A DNA stretch of 64,000 nt from Halioglobus japonicus (lineage in GTDB: Bacteria; Pseudomonadota; Gammaproteobacteria; Pseudomonadales; Halieaceae), in the NCBI GenBank assembly GCA_902705825.1, contig CACSIL010000045.1:187224-251223 (forward strand), written 5' to 3'. Positions within the stretch are counted from its first letter, which is position 1. Every line of letters starts with the position of its first letter. Both the position numbers and the translations under genes were made by a program. A model generated the notes under the pieces. That model was not told where the DNA came from and did no database searches. It saw only the letters and a program-made list of their open reading frames with translations. This document shows, piece after piece, positions 1 to 8,684 of this stretch.

Positions 1-1
1 G

Positions 2-1882
2 GAATCCAATGCGTTTTATCGTCAGGCACTGGCCGCAGGCGGGCAGGGTGTTTCGGTAGCCTTTGATCTCGCCACTCACCGCGGCTACGACTCCGATCAC
101 CCCCGCGTATCCGGCGATGTCGGCAAGGCGGGCGTAGCGATCGATTCTGTGGAAGACATGAAGATACTCTTTGACGGCATTCCGCTGGAAAAGGTCTCTG
201 TGTCGATGACCATGAACGGGGCTGTACTCCCTGTTCTGGCCGGTTATATTGTTGCCGCCGAAGAGCAGGGCGTGGCGCAAAAAGATCTGGCCGGCACCAT
301 CCAGAACGATATTCTCAAAGAGTTCATGGTGCGCAATACCTATATCTATCCACCGACACCAAGCATGAAAATTATTGGCGATATTATCGCCTATTGCTCT
401 GGCAATATGCCGCGTTTCAACACCATTTCCATCTCCGGGTATCACATCCAGGAGGCCGGTGCCAACGCCGCGCTGGAATTGGCCTACACGCTGGCAGATG
501 GTAAGGAGTATATCCGCACAGCCATCGCCGCAGGATTGGGCATCGATGACTTTGCGCCGCGCCTGTCCTTCTTCTGGGGCGTGGGCATGAATTTCTATAT
601 GGAGATTGCAAAGATGCGCGCCGCGCGTCTGTTGTGGGCGAAGATTGTCTCTGAATTTGAGCCGCAAAACCCGAAGAGCTCCATGTTGAGAACGCACAGC
701 CAGACATCAGGCTGGTCGTTGACTGAGCAGGATCCATACAACAATGTTGTGCGCACAACGATTGAAGCGATGGCCGCCGTTTTCGGCGGGACTCAATCTC
801 TGCACACCAATGCACTGGATGAAGCCATCGCACTGCCCACTGAGTTTTCCTCGCGCATTGCACGTAATACGCAGTTGATTATTCAGGAAGAAACCGGAAT
901 CACCAATGTCGTTGATCCCTGGGGTGGTTCCTACATGATGGAGAGCCTCACCCAGGATATCGCCGATAAAGCCTGGGAACTGATTGAGGAAGTAGAGGCC
1001 GCCGGCGGTATGGCCAAGGCCATTGAAACCGGTATGCCAAAAATGCGTATCGAAGAAGCGGCGGCCAAGAAGCAGGCCCGTATTGACCGCGGCGAAGACG
1101 TTATCGTCGGTGTGAACAAGTATCGTATCAAGGAAGAGGGGAATGTCGATATCCTCGATATCGATAACGCCGCAGTAAGGAAAGCGCAGCTCAATCGTCT
1201 TGCCAATATCCGTGAAAGTCGGGATGAGAGTGCAGTGGAAGCCGCGCTTGAGAAAATTTACCAGTGCGCCGTCAGCGGTGAGGGCAACCTACTGGCGCTG
1301 GCTATTGAAGCAACGCGTTGTCGCGCAACAGTCGGCGAGATATCGTACGCGATGGAGCGTGAATTTGGACGATTTAAAGCACAGGCACAGACGGTGTCAG
1401 GTGTGTACGGAGCAGCTTTCGAGCAAGATCAAAACTGGCAGGATATTAGCGTGGACATTGATGCCTTTGTAGAACAGCACGGTCGCAGACCGCGCATGCT
1501 GGTGTGCAAAATGGGACAGGACGGTCACGACAGGGGGGCCAAGGTTGTGGCCACAGCCTTCGCTGATGTCGGTTTCGATATAGATCTGTCGCCGATGTTC
1601 TCTACACCGGAAGAAGTCGCGCGGCAGGCTATTGAGAACGATGTTCACGTCGTCGGTGCATCTTCACTGGCAGCCGGGCACAAGACGCTGGTTCCAGAGT
1701 TGGTAGCGGAGCTTAAAAAGCAGGGCGCCGATGATATCGTAGTGATTGCCGGTGGTGTGATACCGCGCCAGGATTACGATTTTCTTTATGACGCCGGTGT
1801 TAAGTGCATTTTTGGACCGGGGACGCCAATTCCTCAGTGTGCTCGGGAAGTGCTCGAAGCGGTGAAAAGCGCTCAGGAGTGA
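2..1882 (+). CDS. scpA: Methylmalonyl-CoA mutase (5' end outside window)
   Basis: Isomerises (R)-methylmalonyl-CoA to succinyl-CoA with adenosylcobalamin, closing propionyl-CoA assimilation into the TCA cycle. The reading frame is open from base 2, so the start codon lies upstream; 626 residues are visible of about 700-720 usual for a one-chain mutase. The substrate-domain stretch [11 protein letters not shown] (bases 65-97) is the methylmalonyl-CoA mutase form, unlike the DLPTQTGYDSD form of the ethylmalonyl-CoA mutase in this same window. The C-terminal B12 domain has the cobalt-ligand motif DGHDRG at bases 1520-1537, His codon 1526-1528. It is followed by a MeaB-type GTPase, the usual protecting chaperone. 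In this neighbourhood it would act as the last step of the ethylmalonyl-CoA pathway and of propionate use. Function is secure; whether it is the only mutase of this kind in the genome cannot be seen. Confidence 0.95.
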   Translation, partial: ESNAFYRQALAAGGQGVSVAFDLATHRGYDSDHPRVSGDVGKAGVAIDSVEDMKILFDGIPLEKVSVSMTMNGAVLPVLAGYIVAAEEQGVAQKDLAGTIQNDILKEFMVRNTYIYPPTPSMKIIGDIIAYCSGNMPRFNTISISGYHIQEAGANAALELAYTLADGKEYIRTAIAAGLGIDDFAPRLSFFWGVGMNFYMEIAKMRAARLLWAKIVSEFEPQNPKSSMLRTHSQTSGWSLTEQDPYNNVVRTTIEAMAAVFGGTQSLHTNALDEAIALPTEFSSRIARNTQLIIQEETGITNVVDPWGGSYMMESLTQDIADKAWELIEEVEAAGGMAKAIETGMPKMRIEEAAAKKQARIDRGEDVIVGVNKYRIKEEGNVDILDIDNAAVRKAQLNRLANIRESRDESAVEAALEKIYQCAVSGEGNLLALAIEATRCRATVGEISYAMEREFGRFKAQAQTVSGVYGAAFEQDQNWQDISVDIDAFVEQHGRRPRMLVCKMGQDGHDRGAKVVATAFADVGFDIDLSPMFSTPEEVARQAIENDVHVVGASSLAAGHKTLVPELVAELKKQGADDIVVIAGGVIPRQDYDFLYDAGVKCIFGPGTPIPQCAREVLEAVKSAQE

Positions 1883-1884
1883 TA

Positions 1885-2037
1885 GTGTCTTTCGTTGAGC
1901 CCAGCCGCGACGGTGTTGATTCCTATAGCCCAACCCGTCGCGCAGCCATAGCCAAAGCCAAGCCCCACACGGCCCTGGAAGGTTTACAGGCGCCACGATA
2001 TTTCTCTGCCATGTATACATCAGATGACCAACTTTAA
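1885..2037 (+). CDS. Possible 50-residue ORF between mutase and meaB
   Basis: A GTG codon at 1885 follows an AGGAG (1875-1879) at 5 bases spacing; the AGGAG lies in the last codons of the mutase gene. The frame runs 50 codons and ends 14 bases inside the meaB gene, so it bridges the otherwise empty 141-base gap. The product is basic in the middle (RRAAIAKAK) with no membrane segment, and I recognise no family. It could be a small translated leader that couples mutase and GTPase translation, or a chance frame. The SD spacing and the overlaps argue for it, the absence of known homologues against. Confidence 0.25.
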   Translation: MSFVEPSRDGVDSYSPTRRAAIAKAKPHTALEGLQAPRYFSAMYTSDDQL

Positions 2038-2983
2038 TCTAGAGGGCCTACTGGGCGGTAATCGCCGGGCATTAGCCAAGGCGATCACTGTCATCGAAAG
2101 TTCGCTCGGCTCCCACCGCGAGCAGGCGCAACGTATTCTCGAGGACGTGTTGCCGCACAGCGGCAACAGTATTCGTATTGGTATCACCGGTGTACCCGGT
2201 GTAGGCAAATCCACGTTTATTGAAGCGTTTGGTCTGTACCTGATCGAGCAGGGTAAACGGGTAGCAGTGCTGGCAGTTGACCCCAGCTCACCGATTGCCG
2301 GTGGCTCCATACTTGGCGACAAGACGCGGATGGAAGAGCTGTCGCGGCGGGAAGAAGCCTTCATACGGCCGACGCCAGCAGCAGGCGCGCTCGGTGGCGT
2401 TGCGCAAAAGACCCGGGAAACCATGCTGTTGTGTGAAGCTGCCGGTTACGATGTGATTCTGGTGGAGACTGTCGGTGTTGGGCAGTCCGAGTACCAGGTG
2501 GCCGCGATGGTGGATTTCTTTATGGTGCTAATGCTGCCAGGTGGCGGTGACGAACTGCAGGGCATCAAGAAAGGCATCATGGAGCTGGCTGATGCGCTGA
2601 TTATCAATAAGGCTGACGGCGATAGCGAAAAGCTGGCCGGTATGACCAAGCGACAGTACAGCAGTGCCATGAGCTTGCTGCGACACAACAGCTTCTGGAC
2701 GCCGCGTGTGATGACGTGTTCTGCGCTGACCTCGAGCAATATTGACGAGATCTGGAATATGCTCGTTGAGTACTATTTTGAAGCACTGGAGTGTGGTGCC
2801 TTTACCCGTAAACGCAATCAGCAAAACCTTGATTGGATGGGGCAGTTGCTAAACGAAATGCTGCTGTTAAAACTCGCGCAGAATGAGAAGGTCAATTCGA
2901 TGCTGCCAGCACTGGAAAAGTCAGTAGAACGGCAGGAAATCACTGCTTTTGCGGCGGTCAAACAGATCATGGATCAGTTGTAG
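2024..2983 (+). CDS. meaB: MeaB/ArgK-type GTPase, mutase chaperone (copy 1)
   Basis: G3E-family P-loop GTPase of the MeaB/ArgK (LAO/AO ATPase) family, 319 residues, the normal length. MeaB proteins gate cobalamin loading onto methylmalonyl-CoA mutase and protect it from inactivation. The Walker A motif GVPGVGKST covers residues 56-64, DPSSP follows strand 2, VETVGVGQSE is the switch region, and NKADG is the guanine-specificity motif. The start ATG at 2024 has no clear Shine-Dalgarno sequence, which may mean coupled translation with the upstream frame. It lies directly after the mutase gene, while a second, distinct MeaB accompanies the ethylmalonyl-CoA mutase at 4494-5486. The simplest reading is one dedicated chaperone per mutase. 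Confidence 0.93.
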   Translation: MTNFNLEGLLGGNRRALAKAITVIESSLGSHREQAQRILEDVLPHSGNSIRIGITGVPGVGKSTFIEAFGLYLIEQGKRVAVLAVDPSSPIAGGSILGDKTRMEELSRREEAFIRPTPAAGALGGVAQKTRETMLLCEAAGYDVILVETVGVGQSEYQVAAMVDFFMVLMLPGGGDELQGIKKGIMELADALIINKADGDSEKLAGMTKRQYSSAMSLLRHNSFWTPRVMTCSALTSSNIDEIWNMLVEYYFEALECGAFTRKRNQQNLDWMGQLLNEMLLLKLAQNEKVNSMLPALEKSVERQEITAFAAVKQIMDQL

Positions 2984-2996
2984 CCCGGCCCTAGTG

Positions 2997-3314
2997 ATGC
3001 GTTTCTATGCGCTTGATAAGCTGATAAATCTCTACGATGGTTATTCGCGACAATTCAGGATTGATAACCTCCAGCTTTTGCTGCGGGAACACCTCGGTGA
3101 GCATTACATCCTCGAAGCCAATTGCCCACACCGTTCACACCCATTGAGCGCCGCAGTGATCAACGATGGCAACATCCGCTGCCCACTGCATCAGTACGAG
3201 TTCTGTCTCAGGGATGGCAAAGTGATGCGCACCACTGAAGAGCCCTGTCGTGGTTTGCGCATATTTGAGGTGGTGTATGAGGGCAATGAAATTGGTGTGA
3301 TGCTGGATGATTGA
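2997..3314 (+). CDS. Small Rieske-type [2Fe-2S] ferredoxin
   Basis: 105-residue soluble protein with one complete Rieske cluster site: CPH at residues 43-45 and CPLH at 62-65, sixteen residues apart, which supplies the Cys2His2 ligands. There is no oxygenase catalytic domain and no membrane segment, so it is a free Rieske ferredoxin or a small NirD-like subunit. I start it at ATG 2997 because the protein from there matches the fold from its first strand; a longer frame to 2949 would overlap the end of meaB. It begins 13 bases after meaB and is probably cotranscribed with the mutase. Its electron partner is unknown, and no reductase or oxygenase lies next to it. Family is clear; role in propionyl/ethylmalonyl metabolism is not established. 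Confidence 0.85.
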   Translation: MRFYALDKLINLYDGYSRQFRIDNLQLLLREHLGEHYILEANCPHRSHPLSAAVINDGNIRCPLHQYEFCLRDGKVMRTTEEPCRGLRIFEVVYEGNEIGVMLDD

Positions 3315-3367
3315 AGGCTATCCCGGCCTTATAGCTCACCAGCGCTTAACAACACTATCGCTGGATT

Positions 3368-3409
3368 CATCCACAGCCACTGCTGTGACTGTGGATGTTG
3401 GTAGCCAAC
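3368..3409. terminator. Hairpins between convergent Rieske and mcl1 genes
   Basis: Nine-base arms CATCCACAG (3368-3376) and CTGTGGATG (3389-3397) form a perfect inverted repeat, followed by a second small one, GTTGG-TAG-CCAAC (3397-3409). They sit between two genes that converge. There is no T-run on either side, so a classical intrinsic terminator is not shown; they may slow or process both transcripts. Confidence 0.35.
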
Positions 3410-3422
3410 AGTCGTCGCGAGG

Positions 3423-4472
3423 CTAGAATCCGTATAACGCTTTCAAGTCTGGGTCCTTTTCTGCGATCAAGCGGGCCAGATCGACCATCACCTTACACTG
3501 CTTCCAGGATGCATCGTCCTGCATTTTCCCGTCCACCATCACTGCACCGCTGCCATCGGGCAGTGCTTCCAGTACACGTTTCGCCCACGCGACTTCTGCC
3601 GGTGGGGGGCTGAATACCTGCTTGGCGATATCGATTTGGCTGGGGTGCAGAGACCACGCGCCGACACAGCCCATCAGGAAGGCATTGCGGAACTGGTCTT
3701 CGCAGGCCAGTGGATCGTCGATCGCGCCGAACGGGCCGTAGAAGGGCAGGGCGCCGACGGCGACGCAGGCGTCGACCATTCGGCCCATGGTGTAGTGCCA
3801 CAGATCCTGCTGGTGGGTGGCGCGCGCGGCCTCGGGGTTGTTCTCGTCGGGGTCGTCACGCACGACATAGCCGGGATGTCCGCCGCCGATACGCGTTGTT
3901 TTCATACGGCGCGATGCCGCGAGATCAGCGGGCCCAAGGCTCATACCTTGTATGCGCGGGCTGGCATTGGCAATTTCTTCCACATTGGCCACACCGAGCG
4001 CCGTTTCCAATAGGCAGTGAAGTAGAATCGGTTTCTGCAGGCCGGCACGTGCTTCCAGCTGAGCAAGTAACTGGTCTACGTAGTGGATATCCCAGGCACC
4101 CTGAATCTTCGGCAGCATGATGACATCGACCTTGTCTCCGGCCTCGGTGACGATACGAGTGATGTCATCCAGGAACCACGGACTGTCCAGGCTGTTGATA
4201 CGTGTCCACAACTGGGTGTCACCAAAGTCGTTGTCTTTGGCTATCTGGATGAAGCCCTCACGCGCGGCCTCTTTGTTATCAATGGCGATGGCGTCTTCGA
4301 GATTCCCCAACAGGATATCAACCCGTTTGGCTATTCCCGGTGCTTTTTCCACCATTTTCGGATTGCTGGGGTCGAAGAAATGAATCATGCGCGAGGGGCG
4401 CACAGGAATGTCGTGCAGGGGCTGCGGCGCACCCAGCGCCAGGGGTCGGAAAAAATCACGGGGACTGCGCAT
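3423..4472 (-). CDS. mcl1: L-malyl-CoA / beta-methylmalyl-CoA lyase
   Basis: CitE-like CoA-ester lyase of the Mcl1 group, 349 residues. It cleaves beta-methylmalyl-CoA to glyoxylate and propionyl-CoA and can reversibly form malyl-CoA from acetyl-CoA and glyoxylate, the carbon-splitting step of the ethylmalonyl-CoA pathway. Visible family features are [16 protein letters not shown] near residue 25, the metal-binding Glu segment NLEDAIA, the strand MLPKIQG, LLETALG, and [11 protein letters not shown]. Length and these segments match the Rhodobacter enzyme rather than shorter citrate-lyase beta subunits. It is the last gene of the minus-strand run mcd-mch-ecm-meaB-mcl1, 21 bases after meaB. The separate mcl2 at 10814 probably hydrolyses malyl-CoA, as in Rhodobacter. 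Confidence 0.93.
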   Translation of the reverse strand: MRSPRDFFRPLALGAPQPLHDIPVRPSRMIHFFDPSNPKMVEKAPGIAKRVDILLGNLEDAIAIDNKEAAREGFIQIAKDNDFGDTQLWTRINSLDSPWFLDDITRIVTEAGDKVDVIMLPKIQGAWDIHYVDQLLAQLEARAGLQKPILLHCLLETALGVANVEEIANASPRIQGMSLGPADLAASRRMKTTRIGGGHPGYVVRDDPDENNPEAARATHQQDLWHYTMGRMVDACVAVGALPFYGPFGAIDDPLACEDQFRNAFLMGCVGAWSLHPSQIDIAKQVFSPPPAEVAWAKRVLEALPDGSGAVMVDGKMQDDASWKQCKVMVDLARLIAEKDPDLKALYGF

Positions 4473-4493
4473 GTTTACCTCCAGAGGTGTTGC

Positions 4494-5486
4494 TCATTCA
4501 AGTGTGTCTTGAATGCGATTGTATAAGCGTAGGCGCAGTGCGTCATACTGTTTAAACAGGTTCATATCCTGCGCCTGAAGTTGTGCCAGTAGGCTCTCTT
4601 CGCCACCGAGTTGATCGATGCCAAAGCTGCCAAATTCTTCCAGTAGCCGTTTGTGTATCCAGTAGGCCTGGTAGCGCTTGCGACGCAGCGCCAGTTGCGG
4701 GCCACGCAGCAATTGGTAGTGTTCTTCCAGTGCATCGGCAAGTGTTTCTATGCCCGTTCCATCGACGGCACTGGTGGCGAGCACGGGCACTTGCCAGTGG
4801 CCATCGGGGTGAGTGCGCTTGAGTGCTGCTTCCAGCTCAGACAGTGTCCGGGTAGCCAGGTTTCCCATATCGGCTTTGTTCACTACCAGTATATGCGGCA
4901 CCTCGAGCACGCCTGCTTTTATAAACTGCACACTGTCACCCGAACCGGGTTGTGCCACATAGCAGGTCGTGTCACATAAGCGGGCGATATCCACTTCGCG
5001 TTGGCCAACACCCACGGTTTCTATCAATACGATATCAAAGCCTGCCAGCATCACGACACTCATCGGCCAGACCTCGGCGCTGAGGCCTCCAAACTGTCCC
5101 CGACTGGACAGTGAGCGCACAAATACGCCGTCGTCTTCGGTACTGGTTTGCATACGCAGGCGGTCACCGAGCAGGGCGCCGCCGCTAATCGGGCTGGACG
5201 GATCAACTGCGAGCACGGCGACCCGCAATCCGCGCGCCCGCCAAACCCGGATCAAGGCGGCGCTAAGTGTGGATTTACCCGCGCCCGGCGGGCCGGTGAT
5301 ACCGATCAGTTGTCCAGTAGGGTTGTCCTGATCTTGCTGCAGATGGGCGAGAAGCGCTGTGGTTTTTTTGCGCGCTTCATCACGCCTGTCATCGAGCAGG
5401 TTGAGTACGTGTGCAATGGCTGCGCGATCTCCCGCGGCAATCGCTGCCGCGAGTTCAGCGGGATCGTCTGCGTGAGGCAAACTCAT
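4494..5486 (-). CDS. meaB: MeaB-type GTPase next to ethylmalonyl-CoA mutase (copy 2)
   Basis: 330-residue P-loop GTPase of the MeaB/ArgK family. Walker A GPPGAGKST is at residues 65-73, DPSSP and ETVGVGQRE follow, and NKADMG is the guanine-recognition motif. MeaB homologues chaperone cobalamin-dependent acyl-CoA mutases. It starts 11 bases after the ecm stop codon, so ecm is its most likely client. It differs clearly from the MeaB at 2024 (different N-terminus, SSRGQFGG against AAGALGG in the effector region), which argues for separate specificity rather than a recent duplication. A general cobalamin-GTPase role serving both mutases remains possible. Confidence 0.93.
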   Translation of the reverse strand: MSLPHADDPAELAAAIAAGDRAAIAHVLNLLDDRRDEARKKTTALLAHLQQDQDNPTGQLIGITGPPGAGKSTLSAALIRVWRARGLRVAVLAVDPSSPISGGALLGDRLRMQTSTEDDGVFVRSLSSRGQFGGLSAEVWPMSVVMLAGFDIVLIETVGVGQREVDIARLCDTTCYVAQPGSGDSVQFIKAGVLEVPHILVVNKADMGNLATRTLSELEAALKRTHPDGHWQVPVLATSAVDGTGIETLADALEEHYQLLRGPQLALRRKRYQAYWIHKRLLEEFGSFGIDQLGGEESLLAQLQAQDMNLFKQYDALRLRLYNRIQDTLE

Positions 5487-5497
5487 AGCGTTGCCAC

Positions 5498-7498
5498 TCA
5501 GGCTGCAGGCTCCAGTCCGTTCGCCTCGCGGATGATAGTGACCATTGTGTTCATGATGGTGTTCAAATCGGCATCTTTGGGTGTAAATACCGCCTTTACA
5601 CCTTGGTCTTGAAGCGCGAGCGCATCCTCATCCGGAATAATGCCGCCGATAATCAACGGGATGTCGGTGACGCCGATCTTTTCCATTTCCCGGTTGATGT
5701 CCTGCACCAGTTCCATGTGGCTGCCGGAGAGTACAGACAGGCCGATCAGATGCACGCCTTCTTCCTGTGCAGCGCGCGCGATCTGGGCCGGCGTCAGACG
5801 GATGCCCTCATAGACAATCTCAAAGCCAGCGTCGCGACCTTTTACCGCAATCTGTTCTGCACCATTGCTATGGCCGTCAAGTCCGGGTTTACCGATCAGT
5901 AAACGCAGGGGACGGCCGAGTTCTTCGCCGGTTTTTTTGACGCGTCGACGAACGCCTTCCAGCGCGTCGGAACCGCCATTGCCCACCGGTGAAATATCGA
6001 TACCGGTAGGTGCCCTGAATTCACCGAACACCTCGCGCAGCACTTCGCTCCATTCGCCGGTGGTGACACCTGCACGTGCGCACTCAATAGAGGCGGGCAT
6101 GATATTGCTGCCATCGTTGGCGCAGGCGCGTAATTGTTGCAGCGCCGCTTTAACTTTGCTGTCATCCCGGGATGCGCGAAATGCCTGCAGTGATTCGATT
6201 TGCTCGCGTTCGGCGCGTTCATCCACTTTCATGATGCCGGATTCGTCGCCTGCGGTCAGCGGCGACTCAGCCGACTCCTTATAACAGTTGACCCCGACAA
6301 TCTGTAATTCACCGCTCTCAATATTGCGTAAACGGCGGGTATGGCTCTGTACCAGTTCGCGTTTTACGTAGCCGTTGTCGATACACGAGACCATACCACC
6401 GTGTTCGTCAACACGCGCCATTTCCTCGTGCGCGCCGTCAATGAGTTCCTGTACCTTGGCCTCAATCACATGAGAGCCATCCAGCAGATCGCCGTACTCC
6501 AGCAGATCGGTTTCCAGTGCCAGCACCTGCTGCATGCGCAGGGCCCACTGCTGATCCCAGGGGCGCGGTAACCCCAGGGCCTCGTTCCACGCGGGAAGTT
6601 GTATCGCTCTGGCCCGGGCATTTTTGGACAGGGTCACAGACAGCATTTCTAACACGATGCGCTGTACATTGTTTTCAGGTTGGGGTTCGGTAAGTCCAAG
6701 CGAATTTACCTGTACGCCATATCGGAACCGGCGCTGCTTGGCATTGGTCACACCGTAGCGCTCACTGGTGAGCGTATCCCACATACGGCCAAAGGCGCGA
6801 AGTTTGCAGGTTTCCTCGACAAACCGAATACCGGCATTGACGAAGAATGAAATACGCCCGACCACATCGCCAAAGCGATCGTCTGGAACCTGGCCGCTGG
6901 CTTTGACTGCATCCAGGATGGCCGTTGCTGTGGACAGCGCGTAGGCCAGTTCCTGAGTGGGTGTGGCACCGGCTTCCTGCAGGTGATAACTGCAGATATT
7001 GGTGGGGTTCCACTTTGGAATATTTTCTACCGTATAGGTGATCAGGTCTGTGGTCAGGCGCACGGAGGGCTCGGGCGGGAAAATGTAAGTGCCGCGTGAC
7101 AGGTATTCCTTGAGGACATCGTTCTGTGTAGTGCCCTGCAGCTGTGCCGGGTCGACACCCTGGCGCTCTGCAGCAGCCACGTACAGCGCCAATAGCCACG
7201 GTGCAGTGGCGTTTATTGTCATGGAGGTGTTCATTTGTCCCAGTGGTATGTCATGGAACAGTGCTTCCATATCACCGATATGGTTGATCGGCACACCGAC
7301 TTTGCCGACTTCTCCGCGCGCCAGTGGGTGATCCGAGTCGTAGCCGGTCTGGGTGGGGAGGTCGAAAGCCACGGAGAGACCGGTTTGTCCACGGCTCAAA
7401 TTTGTTCGGTACAGTGCGTTGGATGCCTTGGCGGATGAATGCCCGGAGTAGGTGCGCATCAACCAGGGGCGATCACGTTTCACAGTTTCCTGACTCAC
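5498..7498 (-). CDS. ecm: Ethylmalonyl-CoA mutase
   Basis: Adenosylcobalamin-dependent carbon-skeleton mutase turning (2R)-ethylmalonyl-CoA into (2S)-methylsuccinyl-CoA, a step diagnostic of the ethylmalonyl-CoA pathway. The 666 residues match the Rhodobacter/Methylorubrum enzymes in length and closely in sequence as I remember them, including PWLMRTYSGHSSAKASN at the N-terminus and DLPTQTGYDSDH (residues 46-57). The B12-binding DGHSNG lies at residues 541-546 (His543). Methylmalonyl-CoA mutase instead has [11 protein letters not shown], as in the first gene here; isobutyryl-CoA mutase is split or differently fused. It lies between mch upstream (11-base gap) and meaB downstream (11-base gap) in one operon. 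The annotation is firm because the flanking genes encode the following steps of the same pathway. Confidence 0.95.
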   Translation of the reverse strand: MSQETVKRDRPWLMRTYSGHSSAKASNALYRTNLSRGQTGLSVAFDLPTQTGYDSDHPLARGEVGKVGVPINHIGDMEALFHDIPLGQMNTSMTINATAPWLLALYVAAAERQGVDPAQLQGTTQNDVLKEYLSRGTYIFPPEPSVRLTTDLITYTVENIPKWNPTNICSYHLQEAGATPTQELAYALSTATAILDAVKASGQVPDDRFGDVVGRISFFVNAGIRFVEETCKLRAFGRMWDTLTSERYGVTNAKQRRFRYGVQVNSLGLTEPQPENNVQRIVLEMLSVTLSKNARARAIQLPAWNEALGLPRPWDQQWALRMQQVLALETDLLEYGDLLDGSHVIEAKVQELIDGAHEEMARVDEHGGMVSCIDNGYVKRELVQSHTRRLRNIESGELQIVGVNCYKESAESPLTAGDESGIMKVDERAEREQIESLQAFRASRDDSKVKAALQQLRACANDGSNIMPASIECARAGVTTGEWSEVLREVFGEFRAPTGIDISPVGNGGSDALEGVRRRVKKTGEELGRPLRLLIGKPGLDGHSNGAEQIAVKGRDAGFEIVYEGIRLTPAQIARAAQEEGVHLIGLSVLSGSHMELVQDINREMEKIGVTDIPLIIGGIIPDEDALALQDQGVKAVFTPKDADLNTIMNTMVTIIREANGLEPAA

Positions 7499-7509
7499 AG
7501 GGAGGTTCC

Positions 7510-8682
7510 TCAGCGGGGGCGACGCTTGACTAGCAGGCGCCGCTCGATTTCAAAAATTTTGTCGGGGATTTTGTCTTTCCCGATCGCGCGTTTGCTGTCT
7601 TCCTTGACGAACAGATCTTCGCCGTATTTTTCCAGAGCCGCTGCGGCACGAATATTTTTCACGCCGATCAACTGCATCGTGACGACGCCGTAATTCGGCG
7701 CGTCTGGAACATCGTCTACCGCCAGTATTCGCGACAGCGCGCCAACGGTATCTCCGGCAAAGGCTGGTTGCGTGTGATATCCCTCGTTAAAGCCCAGCTC
7801 CCAGACAGCGTTTTCACTGACATCGCGGCTGGCCAGTCCGTCCAGCCAGGCGAATACCAGACCACCGTAAACGATGGGTTCGCCGCTCATCTTGCCCGAC
7901 AGAGAACTGGAGAACTCTCTGTCAAAGTGCAGCGGGTGACTGTTGCCGACCATATAGGTCAGTGCCATATGCTCTTCAGTGATGGTGCGTCCGTTGGCAT
8001 GAACGATGATATCGCCGGGTGTAAAATCTTCAAAATAGGTGTTCGGGCCGGTGAGGCCTGCTGTGCCTGGCGCGCCCTGCAACGGCAACTGGAGAACAGG
8101 TGTATCCTCGCCCGGGAACGCCGTGGTGACTTCTGGCGCCGGTGTGGTCGGTGGCTTGTCACCGCGCCATCCGACAAAGATTTTGCGCTCGTATTGCAGC
8201 ACCACAGCATCGTCCTGATTGATCGCTACAGTGCGGATGCGGGTGATACCCGGCTTGTCCGGACCGCGGTCCTTGCGCTCTAGTACCTTGGTAAAACTGC
8301 GAAGTGTATCGCCGGGGTAGACCGGTTTAAGGAACTGCACTTGATAGTACCCCAGGTTGGCGATGGCCTTTTCCGAGTCGTTCTGCACACCCAGTGACAG
8401 CGTGACATTGAATACCATCTGCGGGCTGGCCAGCAGGTCGGCGAAGCCGTGTGCGCGGGCGTAGGGCGTGTTGAGGTACAGAGGGTTGGACTGCATGTAC
8501 GTGCGGGCAAAATCCAGCATATTGCTGGCGGTGAAAGTGAAGCCGCGCGGGTGTTCAAACACCTGCCCGGGTTCAAGTTCATCCAGATATCGCCCGTATT
8601 GGGGTTGTCGCGCCTTGCTCAAATCTACAGCAACGTCGGCCGCTATTTCTGACTGGGGCGTCAGGGACAGAGTAACTGCCAT
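7510..8682 (-). CDS. mch: Mesaconyl-CoA hydratase (MaoC-like)
   Basis: Hydrates mesaconyl-CoA to beta-methylmalyl-CoA, the step before Mcl1 cleavage. The 390-residue protein has two MaoC/hot-dog halves; the first carries YGRYLDELEPGQVFEHP and the second YFEDFTPGDIIVHANGRT, each the entry of a hot-dog domain, followed by the HPLHFD hydratase-type segment in the second half. The Rhodobacter enzyme is about 343 residues, so this one is somewhat longer, mostly at the N-terminus. It starts two bases before the mcd stop region and ends 11 bases before ecm, so it is certainly part of the operon. A generic MaoC dehydratase label would also fit the sequence alone; the context decides for Mch. Confidence 0.92.
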   Translation of the reverse strand: MAVTLSLTPQSEIAADVAVDLSKARQPQYGRYLDELEPGQVFEHPRGFTFTASNMLDFARTYMQSNPLYLNTPYARAHGFADLLASPQMVFNVTLSLGVQNDSEKAIANLGYYQVQFLKPVYPGDTLRSFTKVLERKDRGPDKPGITRIRTVAINQDDAVVLQYERKIFVGWRGDKPPTTPAPEVTTAFPGEDTPVLQLPLQGAPGTAGLTGPNTYFEDFTPGDIIVHANGRTITEEHMALTYMVGNSHPLHFDREFSSSLSGKMSGEPIVYGGLVFAWLDGLASRDVSENAVWELGFNEGYHTQPAFAGDTVGALSRILAVDDVPDAPNYGVVTMQLIGVKNIRAAAALEKYGEDLFVKEDSKRAIGKDKIPDKIFEIERRLLVKRRPR

Positions 8683-8684
8683 GA

